From the NCBI RefSeq assembly GCF_014648295.1, contig NZ_BMQV01000013.1, positions 1-64,000 of the forward strand: a DNA stretch of 64,000 bases, given 5' to 3'. The notes beneath the pieces are model-generated. The model had not been told where the DNA came from and ran no database searches. It was given only the letters and a program-made list of their open reading frames with translations. This document shows positions 1-8,386 of the stretch, one piece after another; position 1 is the first letter of the stretch; each line of letters starts with the position of its first letter. The position numbers and the translations under genes were made by a program. This stretch comes from Shewanella saliphila. GTDB taxonomy: Bacteria > Pseudomonadota > Gammaproteobacteria > Enterobacterales > Shewanellaceae.

Positions 1-111
1 TATAACGATATCGTGGAGCAGTGTTGTAAAGCCTGGAATATATTTATTCAGTGCAAGGATAGGGTAAAAAGTTTGTGTACACGAGACTGGGCTAATATGG
101 GCAAAGTCTAA
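1..111 (+). CDS. IS630-type transposase, C-terminal end (cut by window edge)
   Basis: The frame is open from base 1 and stops with TAA at 109-111, giving 36 residues. They contain the pattern CCKAWN followed by TRDWA, which resembles the extreme C-terminus of IS630-family DDE transposases (usually C-xAWN ... R-(D/E)-WA). The rest of the gene lies outside the window, so whether the element is intact cannot be judged. It ends about 90 bp before the epimerase gene, which suggests the insertion sits just upstream of that gene's promoter. The family call rests on a short tail only. Confidence 0.6.
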   Translation, partial: YNDIVEQCCKAWNIFIQCKDRVKSLCTRDWANMGKV

Positions 112-198
112 TGCGGATTGGTATAAGCTAGCGGATGATCATTTTGATGTTGATGGCCGTATAATTGAGTTCTATCGGCATACTATATTGGGGGTGAT

Positions 199-1089
199 AT
201 GAAAATATTAATCACTGGCGCCACCGGCTTTGTAGGCCAACAGTTAGTGGGCTCGCTCACACAGCATCAATTGGTGATATTAAGCCGCAATATTAGTGCC
301 GCCAAAGCCAAATTGGGCGAGCAACATCAATACTGGTCAAGCCTGGCTGACAAAACCGACCTCAACGACATTGATGCGGTGATCAATTTAGCTGGCGAAC
401 CCATAGTTGCAAAACGTTGGTCTACTAAACAAAAGCAGCTTATTTGCAATAGCCGCTGGGATATTACCGCCGCCATTAGCCAGCTTATTCGCAACAGCAG
501 TAACCCGCCTCATACCTTTATTAGCGGCTCAGCAATAGGTTATTACGGTGCTCAAAGTGCAACGCCTGTTGATGAAAAAAGCGGATTCCACGCCGAATTT
601 GGCCACGATATTTGCCAAAAATGGGAAGACCTCGCCCTGCAAGCACAATCGCAACAAACCCGCGTGTGCATTACTCGCATAGGGATTGTATTGGGTAAAA
701 ATGGCGGCGCGTTAGCCAAAATGTTACCACCGTTTAAGCTCGGCGTTGGTGGTCCCATCGGTAAAGGCGATCAAGGCATGAGCTGGATCCACATCAGCGA
801 CTTGGTGGGCTTAATTAACTATTTACTCGAGCACCCACCCTTGCAAGGCGTGTTCAATGCCACGGCACCAAATCCGGTAAGTAATAAAGTATTTTCACAA
901 ACATTAGGCAAAGTGCTTAACCGCCCAGCGATTATCACCACGCCACCGTTAGCACTGAGACTGGCTATGGGTGAAATGTCACAGTTACTTATTGAAGGCC
1001 AATTTGTACTGCCCACCAATGCGATCAAAGCCGGTTATGAGTTCAACTATACCAATATTGAAGCGGCACTTACTGATGTGGTGAGTTAA
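199..1089 (+). CDS. TIGR01777 family NAD(P)-dependent epimerase (YfcH-like)
   Basis: This 296-residue protein belongs to the extended short-chain dehydrogenase family. It has the Rossmann glycine motif GATGFVG at residues 7-13, the segment SGSAIGYYG in the middle, and a C-terminal part typical of the DUF1731 tail of TIGR01777 proteins (E. coli YfcH, eukaryotic SDR39U1). The length fits the family. The substrate is unknown for the whole family, although a nucleotide-sugar or similar cofactor-dependent reaction is often assumed. The start is supported by GGGGGTG a few bases before the ATG. It stands alone and faces the lipoprotein gene that ends at 1399. Confidence 0.88.
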   Translation: MKILITGATGFVGQQLVGSLTQHQLVILSRNISAAKAKLGEQHQYWSSLADKTDLNDIDAVINLAGEPIVAKRWSTKQKQLICNSRWDITAAISQLIRNSSNPPHTFISGSAIGYYGAQSATPVDEKSGFHAEFGHDICQKWEDLALQAQSQQTRVCITRIGIVLGKNGGALAKMLPPFKLGVGGPIGKGDQGMSWIHISDLVGLINYLLEHPPLQGVFNATAPNPVSNKVFSQTLGKVLNRPAIITTPPLALRLAMGEMSQLLIEGQFVLPTNAIKAGYEFNYTNIEAALTDVVS

Positions 1090-1350
1090 AAGCGTGGTGA
1101 GTTGAATGCGTGGCGAATTAAATGGGATTGGTTTTTGGGTTGAGTTTTGCAGTGAGAGTGCAGTGAGTAAATAAATGCTGGACGGTGGTACAGCGGTAAT
1201 TTAAGTTGTCACTTTTGTGCTTTGTCGTTATGGCTTAGGTCACTAATGCTTAACATCTCAAGGTTTCCCAGCGGGCATAACAAAACAATGTCCCATCTTT
1301 ACAGCCATTCATCATATAGCCATGTCAATGATTGATAATTTTCAATAATA

Positions 1351-1382
1351 AAAACACTGACTGTTGCCACAATCAGTGTTTT
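1351..1382. terminator. bidirectional rho-independent terminator
   Basis: A 10-bp perfect stem (AAAACACTGA with TCAGTGTTTT) encloses a 12-nt loop and is flanked by T-rich sequence on both strands. It lies between the convergent epimerase and lipoprotein genes. The rest of the 1090-1398 gap shows nothing recognisable. Confidence 0.75.
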
Positions 1383-1398
1383 TATATCTTTCAACTTA

Positions 1399-2922
1399 TT
1401 AATTAGTGATAGAATTTTTTACCGTTAGTGTTGTGCTTTCAATCATTGCGATTTCAAGGTCGTTCCACTCATCACCATTAGCCACAAACCCATTAGCATC
1501 ATTAAAATCATTGATGGTATCAGGGGTGTCACCTAGAGTAACTTTGTCTATATTTTGTCCCATTAAATATTGGACTGCATCATCAGAATCGGCACTTGAA
1601 CTGATTAAGTTTATTTCTATTTTATCCACCGTACCTAATGTGAGCACATATTGAGAGTTATCGAGAAGTATGGGTGAAGTACTTACCGGCGCATAAATTG
1701 ACTGATAAATAATATTGTTTGAATTATCAATCATGCGTACTTGGGTTCGTTGCAACTTATAACCTTCAGTATCGTAACTCTCATCGGTATCAACACGATA
1801 ATAGGGCGTTGTACTGCCCTCTCTATAATAGCTCTCAAGCGTTGCTGAACTCATCTCACTTAATGAGGGTAATGTTAGATTTACATCTATATCAGAGTCG
1901 ATTGACACAAATCCTTCGAAGTCCCAACCGGATTCATTTCCGCTAAAGTAGCCAGCCCAACGGTCATCTACAGTTTCAGTATCTGGCACTGTTAATACAT
2001 TACTCGCGTATAGAGACTGCCAAAAATAAATCACATCGTTATGTTCTACAACAACGCTACTTTCATTAGGAGTAACTGAAGTTCCAGCATAGTTTTCAAT
2101 ACTCCAGTTCAAATAAACTAAATCATCATTAATTAAATCACCCGATGTCTCGTAATCATCGATATTATTTTCAACGTCGTATTCATAAATAAAACTAGAA
2201 TCGAGAAAATTGTAATAACTTAATAGGTTCTTTTCCCCTGTCGCATCATCATAATCATCAAAAGCTGTCACTAATAAATCGCGAGTTGTGGAAAGAGGAG
2301 AAATGACAGGTATTCGTGAAGAAAAATCTTGCCCTGTCACAGAATCTATATCGTAACTCGTCTGATAATAGTTAACAGTACTGCTAGGTTGGTTTATGCT
2401 AATAGTTGCATAATCATTGGCAGCATCGTCTCTATAATCATCATTACCATCTACGCTATAGCAGCTATTACTTGTACTTTGTGTTTGACGAACATTAACA
2501 ACTAAATCTGAAAGCAATGATTTACCCACACTAAACATATAAACATCAGCATAAGTACTTAATGAACCATCTACTTCCTCAAGAGAGACAAAACCATCAT
2601 CAGGTACATCATTTGCGTTAATAACGACTTCACCATCACTAAACTCTGCGGACGAAAAGCTCTCAAAAATACTGCCGTCTGAGTTATGATAAAGAATATT
2701 ATAGTCATCAGTGGCGACTACTGCAGTAATCACTTCATCATCATTAACAGTCGAATTAGCATAAATAGCGCAACCATCATCTACTGCTGTTTCTTCATCT
2801 ATTGAAACGAGTTGTACAATTTGCCACGTATAATTTACCGGCGTACTTGAGCTGCTACTTGATGAGCCGCACCCTGAAAGTAAAACTGGAATGATCAGTG
2901 AAGCAACAATGGTTTTATTCAT
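1399..2922 (-). CDS. acidic lipoprotein of unknown function
   Basis: The 507-residue product starts with a lipoprotein signal: a short basic N-terminus, a hydrophobic stretch and the lipobox LLSGC with Cys18, followed at once by a run of seven serines acting as a flexible linker. The mature part is very rich in Asp, Ser, Thr and Tyr, with short clusters such as DGNDDYRDD, and has few basic residues. No enzymatic motif is visible and I do not recognise the family. The composition suits a secreted or outer-surface protein and the acidic clusters could bind calcium, but that is a guess. AAGGG lies about 9 nt before the ATG. The gene is monocistronic and ends at the terminator at 1351-1382. Confidence 0.75.
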   Translation of the reverse strand: MNKTIVASLIIPVLLSGCGSSSSSSSTPVNYTWQIVQLVSIDEETAVDDGCAIYANSTVNDDEVITAVVATDDYNILYHNSDGSIFESFSSAEFSDGEVVINANDVPDDGFVSLEEVDGSLSTYADVYMFSVGKSLLSDLVVNVRQTQSTSNSCYSVDGNDDYRDDAANDYATISINQPSSTVNYYQTSYDIDSVTGQDFSSRIPVISPLSTTRDLLVTAFDDYDDATGEKNLLSYYNFLDSSFIYEYDVENNIDDYETSGDLINDDLVYLNWSIENYAGTSVTPNESSVVVEHNDVIYFWQSLYASNVLTVPDTETVDDRWAGYFSGNESGWDFEGFVSIDSDIDVNLTLPSLSEMSSATLESYYREGSTTPYYRVDTDESYDTEGYKLQRTQVRMIDNSNNIIYQSIYAPVSTSPILLDNSQYVLTLGTVDKIEINLISSSADSDDAVQYLMGQNIDKVTLGDTPDTINDFNDANGFVANGDEWNDLEIAMIESTTLTVKNSITN

Positions 2923-3528
2923 ATCTGGAACCCTTAAATAATTAAATTATTGTTTAGTACAACATCCATATACAATCTAAAGCGGTATTTATTAGGTTAT
3001 TATGTAAAATTTATGTTCAAAAAATTAACAAATAAACCATGAACACACTGTCAAAAAACTTATTATCTACATGAATATTCGAATAAATATCGAGCAAAAA
3101 AAACAGACTTATCATACTAGACTGCCATTTTTATGACATTTGTACTCAAATCATAGAAATGAAATGTATTTCAAACGTCTATAACACAAAACTTGAAGTG
3201 TTAATGACTAACAAAGCATTTTGTATGCCACATTTATTATCTGAATTCGGAGCTTAACAATTGTTAAAATATAAATAACATGCGATTTATAAGCCGCAGA
3301 GCAAAGATATATCAGGGCGAAATAACAAATATTTTTATAACTGCATTTGTTCAGTAACTTGTGGAAACGGCCAAAGTTAATGGACTAACAGTGAAGAGTA
3401 GACTTAATGAAACTGCGAGATAGGTTGCAACTCACCAAGACCGATACTATTCGATGTGCCGATAGCGCAGTCTTCTTCGCAGTATTAAATCCAATGAAAA
3501 TAAAAAGAAGAAATGATGTTTAACAAAG
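2923..3528. other. AT-rich intergenic region
   Basis: About 600 bp with no open frame of coding character on either strand. The part next to 2922 must hold the lipoprotein promoter. Otherwise I see only AT-rich sequence with many stops and no repeat or RNA gene I can name. Confidence 0.5.
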
Positions 3529-3589
3529 CCCCTTAACGATTAAATAAGCCAGTTTGAGATTTCAACTGGTTTAATCAAACCGTTAAGGG
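3529..3589 (-). terminator. long imperfect hairpin, probable terminator
   Basis: CCCTTAACG at the left pairs with CGTTAAGGG at the right, and CCAGTT with AACTGG further in, giving an imperfect stem of about 25 bp that starts 22 bp after the stop codon of the iron-sulfur protein gene. The T-run behind it is weak, so termination efficiency is uncertain. Confidence 0.5.
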
Positions 3590-3611
3590 ATGGATAAAGT
3601 AGAAGTTAAAA

Positions 3612-4826
3612 CTAATGACCGATACGATCCAGCTTTTGTATCAGCTCCATCTTTATATCTTGAGGAGTTTGGCTGTGCCAGTAACCACTTACATAGGCAA
3701 ATAATGGCACCATAAACATCAGCGTAAACAGTAAGATCATCAATCCTCTTGCAGAAAGTTTAATGCCATTACGGGTGCTAAATTGCAGTGCCTCTTTTTT
3801 AGGGCAAGCTGACATACAACGCATACAGGCTTGGCATTCGTCTGAGTGGATATTTTTTTGAGTATGAACCGATATATTAGCAGGGCAAGCTCGGGTACAT
3901 TTATCACAACTCATGCCTTTAGTTTCAATTAAGCAATGTTGTGTACTCCGGCGAATTTTAAACGGGCTAGCAAAGCTCACTATCCCTAACATCGCGCCGT
4001 AAGGGCAAATGTAGCGACAGAACCCTTGACGACGCCATGCTGCTAACGCAAATATGAAGCTGAAACCAATCAAGGCACCTATTGATGGCATCATAAAAAA
4101 CACAGCCATTTTTAAGTCAGCGACTTTGTGGTAATTGCCTGTCAAGTAGTGAGGAAGCGTTGCGGTTGGCATTGAAATAACCAAATACATGAGTGCGGCT
4201 AATAATAAGTATTTAAGCATTCTCAGTGGCCAGTCTAACCATGCAGGAGGCAGAAGTTCAGCAGAGATAAAACGTTTTCTGAGTTTATAAAGGTATTCAC
4301 CTGCTAAGCCTAATGGACAAGCCCAGCCACAAAAAGCGCGTTTGCAAATAAGCCCTGTTAATAACACCACACACAACATTACAACGGCCGCTGGATGATT
4401 TTGATCCCACAAACCTAACGTTAAAATGGCTTTAAGTTCAATACCGCCAGCAATGGGTAAAAAGGCATCACCTACATCTGGTCGCATTAACCAAGGTGTT
4501 TTTCCGGCATACAGCATTGCTGCATTAATGGCGTATTGCACGCCAACCAATAACATGGAAAGGGCAAAAAAATGTTGGCAAATCTCGCGTATTTTATTCG
4601 GCCTACCTTCAGCATTAGCAAAGGCAGGTTGGTATTGACCCAATGTGATAACAACGACGACGGCGCCAAACAAAATAAGTAATAACGGCCAGAAAAAACT
4701 GGCGATAGTCGCGCCGAGCAATAATGTCCCGCTGACCAATGCGCCCCATTTTTTCCCACCCCAGTACAATAAGCTGGTGCTATATACTAGGGCTAGCATT
4801 AAGGTGATTGATTCAATTGTACTCAT
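3612..4826 (-). CDS. NapH/NosR-like polyferredoxin membrane protein
   Basis: A 404-residue integral membrane protein for electron transfer. About six hydrophobic segments surround two cytoplasmic-loop cysteine motifs, FCGWACP (Cys166, Cys170) and CRYICP (Cys270, Cys274), as in NapH, NosR and CcoG relatives. A C-terminal ferredoxin part follows with CxxCxxxCP at 307-315 and CxxCxxCxxxCP at 331-342, enough for two 4Fe-4S clusters, and then a last membrane segment. Such proteins pass electrons from the quinone pool or cytoplasm to periplasmic reductases. No napA or nosZ is near, so the partner is unknown. AGGGA precedes the start. A CRP-family regulator gene lies 164 bp upstream in the same direction and may control it. 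Confidence 0.82.
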   Translation of the reverse strand: MSTIESITLMLALVYSTSLLYWGGKKWGALVSGTLLLGATIASFFWPLLLILFGAVVVVITLGQYQPAFANAEGRPNKIREICQHFFALSMLLVGVQYAINAAMLYAGKTPWLMRPDVGDAFLPIAGGIELKAILTLGLWDQNHPAAVVMLCVVLLTGLICKRAFCGWACPLGLAGEYLYKLRKRFISAELLPPAWLDWPLRMLKYLLLAALMYLVISMPTATLPHYLTGNYHKVADLKMAVFFMMPSIGALIGFSFIFALAAWRRQGFCRYICPYGAMLGIVSFASPFKIRRSTQHCLIETKGMSCDKCTRACPANISVHTQKNIHSDECQACMRCMSACPKKEALQFSTRNGIKLSARGLMILLFTLMFMVPLFAYVSGYWHSQTPQDIKMELIQKLDRIGH

Positions 4827-4990
4827 AGAGGATCCCTATATTATTTTGTTTGCTGCCAATAATGGATAAAGGTTCTGCCTAAAGGCAATTGCAACCACAA
4901 CACTCTGTTACAGTTGCCATTTTGTATCTTGTTGCCATGAGCCTGCAGTCAAGTCGATGATGATAAGAAATACGTTGCAGTTTACTTAGT

Positions 4991-5662
4991 TCAGTTAGTG
5001 TTATTATTCAACAACCCCTTAAGGTCATCTAATCTGTTGATAATAAAGTATTTCCTTCCGTCTCGACTTAAGTAGCCATTACGAATGAGGTTATTCATCA
5101 ATGACGACGTGGTTTGGCGTGTCGTCCCAATCAGTAGTGAAATATCTTCCATGCTTAAATCGCATTCAAATCGGAGTCCTTCTGCCGTTTGTTCACCCGA
5201 TGTTTGTCCCCATGACAGTACAAACTCGATTAATCGATACCTCGCATCATGAAATATTAGCCCCTCGATAAGATCTAACGTACTGCCTAATGCTTCACCT
5301 AAAATGCCTGTCATCACGATTGATAATTCAGGAAATTTAGCGATTTTATCGCGAAAAATATCAGCCCCAACAAGCATCAAGGTTGAATCCTTGCATGTCT
5401 CCAAAAATGCTCGAGTATGTGTGCTGAATATGTCGCCAGGCTCAAGAAAACAGAGGGTAAACTCACGCCCTTCATAAGAAAGATAAACGCGTACCCGGCC
5501 TGAATGCACAATAAACACTTCATTGTTTCCCATACTCGGGATGCTAAATAGTTGTCCTTTAGGAAAGCTTTTGCATCTGAATTCATCCAGAAACCCTTCG
5601 TATTGAGGTTCTCTAAGTTTCTCAATGATATTTATTCGTGACATTCTCATTTTCGATTGCAT
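4991..5662 (-). CDS. CRP/FNR-family regulator resembling CooA
   Basis: The 223-residue protein has an N-terminal cyclic-nucleotide-binding-like beta-roll, a dimerisation helix near residues 125-150 (LIEGLIFHDARYRLIEF) and a C-terminal winged helix whose recognition helix reads GTTRQTTSSLMNNL. The layout follows the CO sensor CooA closely: KGQLF, GRVRVYL and EGREFTL correspond to KGSLV, GRLRVYL and EREISLF. Where CooA has heme ligands Cys75 and His77, this protein reads Ser-Thr-His, so the His is kept and the Cys is not. The classic FNR N-terminal cysteines are absent. GGAG lies 9 nt before the chosen ATG. GTTAA-N8-TTAAC at 5699-5716 could be an autoregulatory site. Ligand unknown. Confidence 0.8.
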   Translation of the reverse strand: MQSKMRMSRINIIEKLREPQYEGFLDEFRCKSFPKGQLFSIPSMGNNEVFIVHSGRVRVYLSYEGREFTLCFLEPGDIFSTHTRAFLETCKDSTLMLVGADIFRDKIAKFPELSIVMTGILGEALGSTLDLIEGLIFHDARYRLIEFVLSWGQTSGEQTAEGLRFECDLSMEDISLLIGTTRQTTSSLMNNLIRNGYLSRDGRKYFIINRLDDLKGLLNNNTN

Positions 5663-6228
5663 GTCGCGCTCTCCATAATATTTACGATAGAAATTGTTGT
5701 TAACGGTCTAATTAACGATTTTATGTTATTTATCAATAACTATTAAGCTGTTGATTCACAGGGCTAAACACCTTAAGTAACGCGAGCCTCATCGTGAATA
5801 TTAACTTGATACCGACTCAGCGTTAAGCGCTTATTTTGAAATATTCATACCTGATATCAATAAGTTAGCGATTAAACATACAATTCTATTTTTTGTACAA
5901 AAATACATTGAACAATGCTATTAGCAATCAAAGATACACTTGACACCTTGCCCTTCATCATCACGAGTTATGCAATCCTAATTTTGATAATTTGGTACAT
6001 ACCATTTCATGCGTTCAGGTTAACCATCTCTATCGGCAATCATTTTAAGATAATCGTTTTTAAAACATTGAACATTCTTTAATGTCCAGATCTCGCCAAG
6101 TAGTGACAACAACACCTCAACCGACATTAAAATCGAATAATTAAGCATGTCATTAGCCGTTGTAATTGCTCGAGAGTGAATATGATTCGGGCCAAATTTA
6201 ATTCAGATGGGAGGTTCGATCTGTCGCC
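5663..6228. other. intergenic region upstream of the CooA-like gene
   Basis: About 570 bp with no credible gene. The first 100 bp must carry the promoter of the CRP-family gene, and the imperfect dyad at 5699-5716 lies there. The remainder is AT-rich and broken by stops in all frames. Confidence 0.5.
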
Positions 6229-6335
6229 TTGCTGACAGTAGAGCATCATTAAATTTCGTTGCATCGCTTTGCATTAACGATTCTCGCGATAAAAGAAGCC
6301 ATTTCACACCGCTTTACTGTCAGCAAATTTTTTTG
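6229..6335. other. spaced inverted repeat with trailing T-run; possible structured RNA
   Basis: TTGCTGACAGTAGAGC at 6229-6244 is matched in inverse by 6311-6326 (15 of 16 pairs), separated by 66 bp that contain a smaller TCGTT/AACGA dyad. Seven T residues follow the right arm. This could be a small non-coding RNA ending in a terminator or a remnant of a palindromic repeat. No gene lies directly downstream on the plus strand. Confidence 0.35.
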
Positions 6336-6840
6336 AGGTACAATTAACCAATTGAAAATAAAAGGTAAGATGATTTTGTCCTTGTTTTTTAAAAGAAGAC
6401 CGTGTGTATATACGCAGTTTTAAAGTAATAAATATGAATTCGTATTTTTATGACGTAACGCACAGTTGCTAAAAAGCTCAGGTTACAAATACAACTTATG
6501 CAGGCTGTGGCAGGGGCATATTTCCAATCATTTCCGAGATACAGCGCAGATTAGTAACGAGCAGTTGCCCATGTTGTCAGCAACCAATGTGCTTTATGGG
6601 CGTAGGGGCACGACCGACGAACGTAATGACCTCAACCTAATGTTGAAAATGATAATAAGGATAATGGCTTAACGGAATACCGTGGAGGATTAATTTAACG
6701 CACTGAAATGAGTAGAGTTAAACAACTAGCAAAGGGGCTAAGGTCGCTTGCTGACTACAGAAAAGTTGCCAGATAACCATCACATCAAACAGCGCGTTTT
6801 CTCGAGCTGATATTTACATAATAAAGAGTCACTCTCAGCT
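6336..6840. other. intergenic region without recognisable gene
   Basis: A 68-codon open frame at 6466-6672 begins with TTG, has no ribosome binding site and no family resemblance, and I do not count it. I see no other signal in these 500 bp except a short dyad near 6813-6850 at the edge of the cassette region. Confidence 0.45.
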
Positions 6841-6859
6841 GTTCGGGCTATTCTCCTAC

Positions 6860-6916
6860 CAAAGTACACTTGGTATAAGGACGCGGCTTCGCGCGGCCTA
6901 TCCTTATTAGTTATAT
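6860..6916 (-). repeat. integron attC site, apparently truncated (second cassette)
   Basis: On the minus strand the cassette gene stop lies inside the core ATATAAC (6916-6910), which is followed by AATAAGGA, a GC-rich palindrome around CGCGGCTTCGCG, and the matching TCCTTAT. The core ATATAAC is the exact reverse complement of GTTATAT at 7370-7364, the point where this cassette begins, as expected for a cassette's own attC. The closing core GTTRRRY is not evident, so the site seems damaged or marks the array end. Confidence 0.5.
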
Positions 6917-7348
6917 GCTCTTAACACCAATAACCTCGCCCGACATTAAAACAGCAACGAAATTTTTTGAACCATACATTTTGTTGCCGTCTAGAAGAGG
7001 ATCGTACTCAACAACGTAATACCAATACTCTTCTTTAGAAAAGCCAACGAGACAATGATACTTAACTAATTCTACACTTCTAATTTCGATGCCATCGAAC
7101 TTAGGCAAATTATTTACAGCCCAATCTTGGACTATAGAATATGCTTTGTAGGTAGCTAAAGGTGGTGAAACCATTTCTTTAGGTGACCACGAACCAGCTT
7201 TTTTAACTTTGCTTCCAGGAACAATAAGACCATACTTTTCACCGCCATTAGTTGCAGTAGTTCTGGGAGTATGATCCTCACAAAATTCAGTATTCGCTTG
7301 CGCAAATAAAGGTAGTAAAATTAATAGAGAAACTATAAATTTAATCAC
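6911..7348 (-). CDS. exported protein of unknown function, integron cassette gene
   Basis: A 145-residue protein read from GTG at 7348, preceded by AAGGAAG. The start further upstream at 7450 would run the frame through the attC site and is not credible. The N-terminus (IKFIVSLLILLPLFAQA) is a clear Sec signal peptide with cleavage after AQA. The mature part of about 125 residues contains two Cys that could form a disulfide and many aromatic residues, including the segment EEYWYYVVEYDP. I do not recognise a family. It is the gene of the second of two integron cassettes transcribed leftward. Its stop codon overlaps the attC core, typical of cassette genes. Confidence 0.6.
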   Translation of the reverse strand: MIKFIVSLLILLPLFAQANTEFCEDHTPRTTATNGGEKYGLIVPGSKVKKAGSWSPKEMVSPPLATYKAYSIVQDWAVNNLPKFDGIEIRSVELVKYHCLVGFSKEEYWYYVVEYDPLLDGNKMYGSKNFVAVLMSGEVIGVKSI

Positions 7349-7363
7349 AATTCTTCCTTGAGC

Positions 7364-7459
7364 ATATAACGCCTGCATTTGCGGCGGTTTTGTAGCGAGG
7401 CACGAGCGGAAAAACCGTCCAAGCCACGCAGTGGCTGATGCAACATGCACTTGTTACAT
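7364..7459 (-). repeat. integron attC recombination site (between the two cassettes)
   Basis: On the minus strand the site opens with the core ATGTAAC (7459-7453) and closes with GTTATAT (7370-7364). The inner boxes AAGTGCAT and ATGCAGGC, and further in GGTTTT with AAAACC, are inverted repeats, so the single strand can fold into the usual bulged hairpin. Length is 96 bp. The opening core is the exact reverse complement of GTTACAT at 7808-7802, where the cassette begins, which is the signature of a complete gene cassette. Confidence 0.72.
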
Positions 7460-7786
7460 GTTGATGAGCGATGAGTCTTGCCATACATCCTCATAATCAT
7501 CAGCGATTAAAAATCTATACCCTGTGGGCAATGCTAAATACTGCTCTATTTCAGGTAAGTATTCTTTTATATGGCTAACGTGTAACGGTTTAAAAAAATC
7601 GGGGTCTTGACTCAGTTCTTCACCGCACCAAATATACCAGCCACATGTTCCATTTTCTGCTTTATGACGCAGACCATTTATTGGAAGTTTACCTAGCGTC
7701 TCTACAGCAAGGCCAAGCTTCTCTATTTCAGAGCAAGGTATGAAGTCGGCCTTAAATTTTTCGCACACTTCCTTTTGACTAGACAC
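7454..7786 (-). CDS. Imm33/DUF2185-like protein, integron cassette gene
   Basis: This is a 110-residue cytoplasmic protein with a GTG start behind AAGGA. The middle (GLRHKAENGTCGWYIWCGEE) followed by a stretch of acidic and aromatic residues (IADDYEDVWQDSSLI) resembles the DUF2185/Imm33 family. Members of that family are annotated as putative immunity proteins of polymorphic toxin systems and are frequent in integron cassettes. That function is inferred, not shown here. No toxin gene is adjacent. The gene begins 16 nt inside the cassette boundary at 7802-7808 and its TAA overlaps the attC core at 7453-7459. The usual cassette layout of a compact gene plus attC is therefore respected. Confidence 0.6.
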   Translation of the reverse strand: MSSQKEVCEKFKADFIPCSEIEKLGLAVETLGKLPINGLRHKAENGTCGWYIWCGEELSQDPDFFKPLHVSHIKEYLPEIEQYLALPTGYRFLIADDYEDVWQDSSLINM

Positions 7787-7801
7787 GATATTCCTTAAGA
7801 C

Positions 7802-7808
7802 ATGTAAC
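7802..7808 (-). other. cassette boundary core site
   Basis: GTTACAT on the minus strand marks the junction where the first cassette begins. It is perfectly complementary to the opening core of that cassette's own attC at 7453-7459. No convincing attI or integrase gene lies in the bases to its right. Confidence 0.5.
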
Positions 7809-8386
7809 AGCTTATTGAAGGGCTTGCGCTGTAAAGCCAGTCCCTTAACTTATTGATTAATATCATCCTACATTTGCTATCTTATTGAAGTAAAGCAATT
7901 AATTGCCTCTAACAGACAAAAGCAAACCGTGCTTGCAGATAAAGTAGGCTTCGGTGTCACGGTAGCAAAAATTAAAGATAACAATATCAGATAATTACGA
8001 TTTTTTATTTCTCAACAGTTACAACTAACGCACGATTTTCAATCATTTTTTATCATAAACTGATGGAAAATCATTATAACTGTACATAAAACCAGCACGT
8101 CCCATATAAAAATACTCAAGCTGATTGTATCGTTAACGCTTTTGATTTTTTCACATGTGCAACTGGTGGCTTGGGTTCAAATAAAGCTTGTTTGCAACGC
8201 TAAAGTACATTGTGTTTATGAGGGGCATTCGGGTCATGCTGCAACAACGGCCAAAGCTAATTACACCACGATGTTAGTGGTCGTAGGCAATAGACTAAAT
8301 ACCCAATAAGACAAAAATGAGCCAGCAATGCCCCCTCCAAACCCAATAGCCCTAAAAACACCTAAATAATAAAATCATAAACAGAC
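7809..8386. other. gene-free region right of the cassettes
   Basis: About 580 bp. A small dyad (GGCTT with AAGCC and AAGGG with CCCTT, near 7817-7850) sits next to the cassette boundary and might be a relic of an attachment site. Nothing else resembles a gene, and no integron integrase fragment is visible. Confidence 0.4.

Noticed and set aside
6466..6672. 68-codon open frame
   Set aside because: TTG start, no ribosome binding site, no family resemblance, in a region with many stops.
7349..7450. N-terminal extension of the exported cassette protein
   Set aside because: The extension reads through the attC site and would place the signal peptide in the middle of the protein; the GTG at 7348 has a good ribosome binding site.
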